Of a DNA stretch of 64,000 nucleotides, positions 58,069-64,000 are shown piece by piece (position 1 is the first letter of the stretch; each line of letters starts with the position of its first letter). Origin of the DNA: UBA4416 sp040387475 (GTDB lineage: Bacteria; Bacteroidota; Bacteroidia; B-17B0; Aurantibacillaceae); assembly GCA_040387475.1 (NCBI GenBank), contig JAZKDT010000012.1:1-64000 (forward strand), read 5' to 3'. Position numbers and translations under genes: made by a program. The notes below the pieces were generated by a model, which was given only the letters and a program-made list of their open reading frames with translations, did no database searches and was not told the origin of the DNA.

Positions 58069-59721
58069 TTACTCTTTGACAAATTTGCTGTTTAGCAATC
58101 CATCTGTAGTTTTGATAGATATAAAATAAAGGCCTGTATTCATGCTGCTATTAAATAGCAATTCGTATCCATTATTTCCTTTTTCTGTTAACGTACATTC
58201 AATTACTTTACCAAGTACATCAGTAAGTATAATACTTTCTGTTTTTACATTTAATTTAAAATTAACGGCATTTTTAGCCGGGTTAGGAAATACATCAAAA
58301 TTTGTTTGTTTACTCATTTCATTAACGTGAACATCGGTCGCATTCATAAAATTAAATGCGGCACACATACTCGGTATTCCCCAGCCATACAGATTATCGG
58401 GATTAGTAGATTTTGAAGATGTTGCTTTTAAGATCTGTAACAGTTGCATGTTTGTTTTAGCATGGTTAGCTTGCCATAAACAAGCCACAGCTCCTGCAAG
58501 GATAGGAGTTGCATAGGACGTACCGTTTCCTGAACTAAAAAACCCGTTAGAATTACACACATAAACGCCTTGTCCCATTGAACTGAGGTCGGGCTTAATT
58601 CGTCCGTCAGCGGTTGGACCAACGGAACTGAACCCGGCGTGAATACCACTTCCATCTACAGCCCCCACGGTACATATGCTATCGGCATCAGCCGGTACGC
58701 CCACATAGTTCCAGGATCCTCCGCCTTCATTGCCGGCAGCATTTAATACAAACATGCCTTTACGCGATGCCATTGTAGCGGCAATAGATGCTACAGCCGT
58801 CCTCCCATCCAAATCGGCATATACATGGTTTTGAGATGAAATGTCGAACGTAGTATATCCTAATGATGTGGTTGTAATATCTGCACCAACGCTATCGGCA
58901 AATTCAGCAGCTACCACCCAGTTGTTTTCTTCAATGATCCTTTCTGTTGCCGCATCTTCAGAACGTAATAGCCAATAACTTGCTTTTGGCGCAGTACCAA
59001 TCAACTGGCCTGGTGTATTGCCAGCCATGAGCGATAGACAATTTGCACCATGTAAATAATCTTCATTCACAGATGTATTACCCTGCACATAATCTCTTGT
59101 ACCCAGTAACCTACCTTCATTTCTTAGAGAGTCGAATACAGGATTTGTATTCACATTTTCAAAACCGGCATCAATCACGGCAATTACCATTCCCTGACCT
59201 CTATACCCTAACTGATGTAAACAATCGGCGCCTATTTGATTAGCCTGTGTAAATGATGGTCCGTAATTAAAAGCGGTAACATTGGTTTGTTTTTTTACAG
59301 CTGATGCATCCGACTGGTCCGTAAGTTCCTCGCTTGTTTTAGTTTTAATGTATTTACCCACCGGTGCAGAACCCGAAACACAGGTTAAACTATTGATTGC
59401 CGAAAGTTGGCTTGAACTATTAACAATAACAATAGCTGCGTTCATCCATTTGGACCGCTGAAACACCTGCGCGCCGGTAGCATTCACCTGGTTAATATAG
59501 GTTTGATTAACGGGAATATCGGTTAGATCAATAGCAATATTTTGATTGGTTCGTCTTGTGATGGACCTTAGTGATAAATACGAGGTTGGATTACTAACGC
59601 TGTAAGGGGATCCGTTTTTATCGGTGAATTTCACCCAGTACTTTCCGGGAAACTGGGCATAAGCTTCTGAAAATGCAGAAATCAATAGTGAAAAAATAAG
59701 GACCGTTTTAATTTTATTCAT
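58069..59721 (-). CDS. Secreted subtilisin-like (S8) peptidase with type IX sorting domain
   Basis: Signal peptide (KTVLIFSLLISAFSEAYAQ), propeptide-like region, then the S8 catalytic triad: Asp184 in VIAVIDAGFENV, His224 in DYLHGANCLSLMAG, Ser402 in NGTSYATPILAGAVA, with the oxyanion Asn331 in AAGNEGG. The last ~75 residues are a T9SS type A sorting domain (DVFPNPAKNAVNFKLN, LTDVLGKVIE, GLYFISIKTTDG, KFVKE). The ATG at 59721 is chosen; it overlaps the upstream stop by a few bases. The protein is therefore exported by T9SS to the surface or outside. Confidence 0.94.
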   Translation of the reverse strand: MNKIKTVLIFSLLISAFSEAYAQFPGKYWVKFTDKNGSPYSVSNPTSYLSLRSITRRTNQNIAIDLTDIPVNQTYINQVNATGAQVFQRSKWMNAAIVIVNSSSQLSAINSLTCVSGSAPVGKYIKTKTSEELTDQSDASAVKKQTNVTAFNYGPSFTQANQIGADCLHQLGYRGQGMVIAVIDAGFENVNTNPVFDSLRNEGRLLGTRDYVQGNTSVNEDYLHGANCLSLMAGNTPGQLIGTAPKASYWLLRSEDAATERIIEENNWVVAAEFADSVGADITTTSLGYTTFDISSQNHVYADLDGRTAVASIAATMASRKGMFVLNAAGNEGGGSWNYVGVPADADSICTVGAVDGSGIHAGFSSVGPTADGRIKPDLSSMGQGVYVCNSNGFFSSGNGTSYATPILAGAVACLWQANHAKTNMQLLQILKATSSKSTNPDNLYGWGIPSMCAAFNFMNATDVHVNEMSKQTNFDVFPNPAKNAVNFKLNVKTESIILTDVLGKVIECTLTEKGNNGYELLFNSSMNTGLYFISIKTTDGLLNSKFVKE

Positions 59722-60493
59722 AACCATGAGTAACATATTTTAGTTTGTAAATAACACCGCTTGTGATGCGTTGTTCAACCGGCACACCGGCAATAACCGT
59801 AGTAGATGAGAGATCTTTTATTTCGCGATAAACCAATCCAACATCTTTTGCATATTTTTCTACATAATATTCGCGGTGAATAGCGTTGCCTTTGTCGTTT
59901 TTTTGAGTAACTGTCAACACGTTATCGAAACTATTACCATTAATGGTTTCTGCGCGATCGGTACTGGTGTAAATATATTCCCAGTCGCCAAGCGTGTTGT
60001 GAGCATTTCCATTCCATGTTTTTTCTTCCTGCACAGGAAACACCAATTTTGTAAACCGAATGTCTTCTTCCACAACTTCAAGCGTTGTTGCCGTTTTAGT
60101 ATAATTCCAAACATCTTTCACCACCCAGGGCATGTTATCATAACTAATTGTATCGTTATATTTTTTAATATAGCGCATCATTCTAATAGCCTGGCGCCCT
60201 TCATTATCGGTGTATTGATCATTTAAAACTTCCTTAATACGATATTTGTAGTAAGTAGTATCGTTAAAAAAATCATCATAAATAGTGGAATCTACATCGT
60301 ATACCACATATTTCCCTAAACGGTCAGGTGCATAATCATATCCAACATCCGGGGCCGTCTCTACTTCCTTTTTGCAGGATAAAAGCGCCATAGTACAGCA
60401 GGCAAAAAGTATTATATGGATAAAATTTTTGATAGTTAAAATTACTAATAAATTATCGCTAAAACAATCGCAATTTATTATAAATTCGTCCAA
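59714..60493 (-). CDS. Lipoprotein of unknown function, about 240-259 aa
   Basis: A lipobox TMALLSC marks a lipoprotein. The only ATG upstream is at 60493, giving an unusually long n-region. A non-ATG start nearer the hydrophobic stretch (IKNFIHIILFACC) is possible. The mature protein is beta-rich and charged (YDYAPDRLGKYVVYDVDSTIYDDFFND, LGDWEYIYTSTDRAETING). It ends with overlap into the T9SS-exported subtilase gene (8 bp), suggesting a translation-coupled pair at the surface. Confidence 0.78.
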   Translation of the reverse strand: MDEFIINCDCFSDNLLVILTIKNFIHIILFACCTMALLSCKKEVETAPDVGYDYAPDRLGKYVVYDVDSTIYDDFFNDTTYYKYRIKEVLNDQYTDNEGRQAIRMMRYIKKYNDTISYDNMPWVVKDVWNYTKTATTLEVVEEDIRFTKLVFPVQEEKTWNGNAHNTLGDWEYIYTSTDRAETINGNSFDNVLTVTQKNDKGNAIHREYYVEKYAKDVGLVYREIKDLSSTTVIAGVPVEQRITSGVIYKLKYVTHGYE

Positions 60494-60505
60494 AAATTAA
60501 CTTCT

Positions 60506-61663
60506 ATGGCAGATTTCTCTAAACACAAATTCGGTACTAAAGCTATACATGCCGGCGCAGATCCGGATCCATCTACAGGTGCTATTATGACACCTATTTT
60601 CCAAACGTCTACTTACGTTCAGGAGTCTCCGGGTACAAACAAAGGATACGGCTATGCACGGGGTAAAAACCCAACCCGCGAAGCACTTCAAAAAAATATT
60701 GCTGCACTGGAGAACGGTAAACATTGTGTTTGCTTTAGTTCGGGTATGGGAGCAACCGACGCCGTAATGCGTATGTTACGACCAGGTGATGAAGTTATAA
60801 CAGGTGATGATTTATACGGCGGATCGTACCGTATGTTCACGAAAATTTATGAGAACTACGGTATCAAATTTCATTTTATTAATTTAACGGATGCCAACAA
60901 TATTAGCAAATATGTTAATGCTAATACTAAATTAATTTGGGTTGAAACTCCTACTAATCCAACGATGCAAATTATTGATATTGAAGCTTGCGCCACTATT
61001 GCAAAAGCAAACAATATACTGTTAGCCGTTGATAATACATTTGCTTCGCCTTATTTGCAAAATCCATTAGCACTGGGTGCTGATATCGTCATGCACTCTG
61101 TTACCAAATATTTGGGGGGGCATAGCGACGTGGTTATGGGAGCGCTTATCACTAACGATGACAAGTTACATGAACAAATTTATTTTATCTTAAACAGTTG
61201 CGGCGCAAATCCCGGACCGATGGATTGTTTTTTAGTAATGCGTGGTATCAAAACCCTACATTTACGAATGGAGCGTCATTGCCTTAACGGGCGTAAAATT
61301 GCTGAGTTCCTGAAAACACATCCTCGTATCGAAAAAATTTACTGGCCTGGCTTTACTGATCATCCTAATCACGAGATTGCAAAAAAACAAATGCGTGATT
61401 TCGGAGGAATGATCTCAATTGTTTTAAAAGGAGCTAACCTGGAACAAACGTTTAAAATTGCTTCATCTTTTAAGGTATTTTCTCTGGCTGAATCGTTGGG
61501 TGGCGTAGAATCGCTTATCAATCATCCGGTAACGATGACTCACGCATCTATTCCAAAAGCAGAACGCGACAAGGCAGGTGTTGTAGATAACCTATTACGC
61601 TTAAGTGTAGGTGTGGAAGATGTAGAAGATTTAATTGAAGATCTGAAGCAAGCCTTGGCGTAA
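60506..61663 (+). CDS. metB: Cystathionine gamma-synthase (PLP-dependent Cys/Met family)
   Basis: PLP enzyme condensing an activated homoserine with cysteine to cystathionine on the way to methionine. The PLP Lys201 lies in HSVTKYLGGHSD. Other blocks are TSTYVQ, GYGYARGKNPTREALQKNIAALE, FSSGMGATDAVMRML, YGGSYRMF, ETPTNPTMQI, DNTFASPYLQNPL and LSVGVEDVEDLIEDLKQAL. At 385 residues it is standard. It could act as a cystathionine gamma-lyase instead, since the two are hard to separate by sequence. It is divergent from the lipoprotein gene with only 12 bp between, so the promoters must overlap. Confidence 0.93.
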   Translation: MADFSKHKFGTKAIHAGADPDPSTGAIMTPIFQTSTYVQESPGTNKGYGYARGKNPTREALQKNIAALENGKHCVCFSSGMGATDAVMRMLRPGDEVITGDDLYGGSYRMFTKIYENYGIKFHFINLTDANNISKYVNANTKLIWVETPTNPTMQIIDIEACATIAKANNILLAVDNTFASPYLQNPLALGADIVMHSVTKYLGGHSDVVMGALITNDDKLHEQIYFILNSCGANPGPMDCFLVMRGIKTLHLRMERHCLNGRKIAEFLKTHPRIEKIYWPGFTDHPNHEIAKKQMRDFGGMISIVLKGANLEQTFKIASSFKVFSLAESLGGVESLINHPVTMTHASIPKAERDKAGVVDNLLRLSVGVEDVEDLIEDLKQALA

Positions 61664-61679
61664 ACTTATTGTAAAACCA

Positions 61680-61712
61680 AACTCCCGATAACAGATATTA
61701 TCGGGAGTTTTT
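61680..61712. terminator. Bidirectional terminator between metB and a small lipoprotein gene
   Basis: Perfect 12-bp stem AACTCCCGATAA (61680-61691) / TTATCGGGAGTT (61698-61709), 6-base loop, then a T-run. The convergent small lipoprotein gene ends at 61724. Confidence 0.9.
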
Positions 61713-61723
61713 AATTTTAGAAA

Positions 61724-61894
61724 TTAAGTGCCGGATTCAGAGGTTGTTTCTGAGTTACCGTCGTTATTATTATGACTGCACTCGTGCTTACCCTTTTTAT
61801 CATCGGGTTTCAAAAGACCCTTTTTTCCACAGGATGATAAAGTCATAGCGCCCGCTAACACAGCAGCTGCTAAAATGATGTTTAGTGATTTCAT
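61724..61894 (-). CDS. Small lipoprotein, 56 aa
   Basis: Short ORF with ATG at 61892-61894 and stop at 61724-61726. It has a clean lipoprotein signal (NIILAAAVLAGAMTLSSC) and a hydrophilic mature part (KKGLLKPDDKKGKHECSHNN, then a Ser/Thr/Glu tail). It is below common length cut-offs and is easily missed. It lies between metB and the EI24-like gene and ends at the shared terminator. Function unknown. Confidence 0.7.
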   Translation of the reverse strand: MKSLNIILAAAVLAGAMTLSSCGKKGLLKPDDKKGKHECSHNNNDGNSETTSESGT

Positions 61895-62060
61895 ATTATT
61901 ATTTTTTTAAATGTATATATCAAAAACGAATATCTGTTTCAAATAGTATCACACAAATTTATAAACGGCGAAGAAAGAGGTGAATGACGTCTATTTTAAG
62001 GTCAGTATGAAAAAATCTATTTAATCTGCTAAATTTGTGAGCAAATGATGTGATACTATA

Positions 62061-62861
62061 ATGGACTTTTTTACCGGATTTTATAAAGGCTTTATTAATT
62101 GCTTCAAAGGATTTGGCTTTATCTTTGAAAAAGGATTATGGCCCTGGTTGTTTTATCCGGTCATATTATGGGTATTGATGTGGATAGGAAGCATCTGGGT
62201 GTTTTCGCATATTGCCAAACAATTGGCCGACTATTTCAGCGGCTTGCTAAATTTTAAAGACATACCGGATTCCGGCTCCTGGCTTTCTATGGCCAAACCT
62301 CTATTAACAGGCTATTTCAGCCTTATACTTACCTGGGTTCTAAAAATTCTCTTTTGGTTCATTTCCGGAACTTTTATCAAGTATATGGTATTGATATTCC
62401 TGTCTCCCCTGTTCTCTTTATTATCAGAATCAGTAGATATAATGACAACCGGAAACACTTACGCTTTTAATTTCAATCAACTGGTAAAAGATATTAGCCG
62501 CGGGATTTTGATCAGCTTACGCAACATGGTATTTGAATACATGATTATTGGGCTCTGTTTTATTACGACGTTGTTTTTTGCACCTCTTATTGTGATCACT
62601 GCGCCACTGTTATTATTTCTTTCGTGGTACTTTATTGGCTTCACGATGCTGGATTACAATTTTGAACGCCATAAGATGACTATCTCACAAAGTGTTCGTT
62701 TTACGAGGGATAACCGGGGTCTGGCCTGCGGCATTGGGTTTGTTTATTCATTATTTATGATCCTCCCTTTATTTTTGGGAATTATGTTTGCACCTTTATT
62801 GGCAGTAGTAGGTGCTACCCTTAGTTTTATTGAAATTAAAAAAATCAACACACTCAGCTAA
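62061..62861 (+). CDS. EI24/CysZ-like membrane protein
   Basis: 266 residues with about six hydrophobic segments. The family pattern is visible: FFTGFYKGFINCFKGFGFIFEKGLWPWLFYPVILWVLMW, KYMVLIFLSPLFSLLSESVD and the RGILISLRNMVFEYMIIGL loop, as in the EI24/CysZ family (CysZ is a sulfate permease). Sulfate transport here is not proven. It follows metB closely in the genome, which would fit sulfur metabolism but is only positional. It is 5 bp upstream of mqnA. Confidence 0.85.
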   Translation: MDFFTGFYKGFINCFKGFGFIFEKGLWPWLFYPVILWVLMWIGSIWVFSHIAKQLADYFSGLLNFKDIPDSGSWLSMAKPLLTGYFSLILTWVLKILFWFISGTFIKYMVLIFLSPLFSLLSESVDIMTTGNTYAFNFNQLVKDISRGILISLRNMVFEYMIIGLCFITTLFFAPLIVITAPLLLFLSWYFIGFTMLDYNFERHKMTISQSVRFTRDNRGLACGIGFVYSLFMILPLFLGIMFAPLLAVVGATLSFIEIKKINTLS

Positions 62862-62866
62862 CATAA

Positions 62867-63601
62867 ATGAAGCATTCCATTTCCATAGTCAACTATTATA
62901 ATACCACTCCCTTTTTATACGGACTAAATCACACCAATTTCCTATCTAAAATTGATCTTCAATTAGATATCCCGAGTGTGTGTGCTCAAAAACTCAAGGC
63001 TAAAAAAGTAGAGATCGGCCTTGTACCCGTGGCTATTTTACCTGAACTCGATTCTTACCACATCATTACCGATTATTGTATTGGGGCCGTTGGAAAGGTT
63101 GATAGTGTAAAGCTTTTTGCGCAAAAACCTTTAAACGAATTAACCCATGTATTATTGGATTACCAGTCAAAAACATCGGTTACTTTAGTTCAGTTGTTAA
63201 ATAAACATTTCTGGAAAAAAAATATTCAGTTTGTGAATGCAACCGAAGGGTTTGAAAAAAACATATCGGATACTACCGGAGCCGTTATCATTGGCGACAG
63301 AACATTTGGTTTAATTGAACATCCCTACCAATATGACCTTGCGGAGGAGTGGCAGAAATACACGGGTTTGCCTTTTGTGTTTGCCTGTTGGGTAAGTAAC
63401 ATACCGCTGGAGCCCGAATTTATTCATGAATTTAATGATGCGTTAAAATATGGTATTGATCACATCATGGAATCGGTAGCGGAAAAACCAAATAATACCA
63501 AAGGATTTGATGCTTATGATTATTTAAAAAACAAGATTTCGTATAATTTAGATACCGACAAACGAAAAGCATTGAACAGATTTTTAGAATTAATGAAATA
63601 G
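62867..63601 (+). CDS. mqnA: Chorismate dehydratase of the futalosine menaquinone pathway
   Basis: MqnA converts chorismate to 3-enolpyruvylbenzoate, the first step of the futalosine route to menaquinone. The N-terminus SISIVNYYNTTPFLYGLNH is the family signature (SIVSYLNTxPFxYGL). It continues with KAKKVEIGLVPVAILPEL and VIIGDRTFGLIEHPYQYDLAEEWQKYTGLPFVFACWV. At 244 residues it is standard. It lies 5 bp after the EI24-like gene and 21 bp before a glycosyltransferase gene. Confidence 0.95.
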   Translation: MKHSISIVNYYNTTPFLYGLNHTNFLSKIDLQLDIPSVCAQKLKAKKVEIGLVPVAILPELDSYHIITDYCIGAVGKVDSVKLFAQKPLNELTHVLLDYQSKTSVTLVQLLNKHFWKKNIQFVNATEGFEKNISDTTGAVIIGDRTFGLIEHPYQYDLAEEWQKYTGLPFVFACWVSNIPLEPEFIHEFNDALKYGIDHIMESVAEKPNNTKGFDAYDYLKNKISYNLDTDKRKALNRFLELMK

Positions 63602-63622
63602 TCTTTGAATTGAATTTAACCC

Positions 63623-64000
63623 ATGGATAAAAAAAATAAAATCAAAGCCGTTTATTTAATTGCCGCCGCGGTTACTTTTATATATGTGTTCATTCGCGCA
63701 TTCAATATGGATATAACCTATGATGAGGCGTGGACAATAACCGATTTTGCTTCATTAGATGTATGGGGCATTATAACTTATGAACCTTGTGATGCAAACA
63801 ATCACATGATCAACACTTTATTGATTAAACTGTTTTTTCTATCCGGTAGCGATTCATTATTTGTCGCGCGGTTACCAAATGTTTTGGCATGTATACTGTA
63901 TATCTATTTTACATATAAAATTGTCAATAAACATTTGTCCCCTGTTATGGCGCTAGGTTGTTATTTGCTTTTATTACTTAATCCGTTTGTGCTTGACTTT
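63623..64000 (+). CDS. GT-C (family 39-like) glycosyltransferase, N-terminal part (runs off the window)
   Basis: The ATG at 63623 opens a frame that continues past the last base (126 codons visible). The N-terminal TM helix (YLIAAAVTFIYVFIRAF) is followed by MDITYDEAWTITDFASLDVWG, with the DE pair typical of the first loop of GT39/ArnT-type enzymes. Then come NNHMINTLLIKLFFLSG and RLPNVLACILYIYFTYKIV. These enzymes use lipid-linked sugars. The C-terminal part is outside the window. It lies 21 bp after mqnA. Confidence 0.85.
   Translation, partial: MDKKNKIKAVYLIAAAVTFIYVFIRAFNMDITYDEAWTITDFASLDVWGIITYEPCDANNHMINTLLIKLFFLSGSDSLFVARLPNVLACILYIYFTYKIVNKHLSPVMALGCYLLLLLNPFVLDF

Overview
The window is AT-rich chromosomal DNA from a member of the Bacteroidota. 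Several kinds of evidence agree. There are type IX secretion (T9SS) genes: a PorP/SprF-like protein, a PorE-like OmpA protein, a PorV/PorQ-like barrel, and a subtilase with a C-terminal sorting domain. There are LytS/LytTR two-component pairs, a SusC/FecA-style TonB receptor with a carboxypeptidase-D-like N-terminal domain, and the futalosine menaquinone gene mqnA. Promoter boxes match the Bacteroidota consensus TAnnTTTG, with one full TTTG-N19-TAnnTTTG promoter upstream of rplS. Two runs of ten N (28206-28215 and 53107-53116), each inside a gene, mark it as a draft assembly. I see no rRNA, tRNA, CRISPR array, transposase or phage gene.

Layout: 1-8.8 kb holds the end of tilS, a lipoprotein gene broken by an in-frame stop, a small winged-helix-like gene, a di-heme peroxidase, a CPBP protease with an M61 protease, and a LytS-type kinase with a LytTR regulator. 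8.8-16.2 kb holds secreted proteins, trxB, a VanZ-like gene, gcvH, a 3-hydroxyacyl-CoA dehydrogenase operon and a long-form GAPDH. 16.2-23.4 kb is the most accessory part: a PorP/SprF-like gene followed by small secreted or membrane proteins of unknown function, with most of the repeats in the window (a 21-bp minisatellite, a nested ~150-bp duplication and a GC-rich short repeat).

23.4-28.9 kb is a divergent T9SS-type surface locus. 29-46.2 kb is mostly housekeeping: a bacilliredoxin, murB, rplS, a TonB receptor/cobalamin adenosyltransferase/thioesterase operon, two TPR proteins, an M16 protease, gyrA and clpC. 46.2-48.2 kb carries an OmpA-like protein and three related 72-73-residue Cys-rich small lipoproteins. 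48.3-53 kb holds a second LytTR pair (the kinase has TPRs) divergent from SIMPL and VWA proteins. 53-64 kb holds yqeY, tag, an M90/SEC-C protein, nif3 with a zinc-ribbon gene, a T9SS-exported subtilase, metB, a CysZ/EI24-like protein, mqnA and the start of a glycosyltransferase.

I found no clearly new multi-gene defence or biosynthetic system. The items most worth a second look are the nested repeat at 22260-22722, the minisatellite and its parental sequence at 18950-19246, the nonsense-interrupted lipoprotein at 1061-1573, the Cys-rich small lipoprotein family, and the outer-membrane barrel with helix-hairpin-helix motifs.
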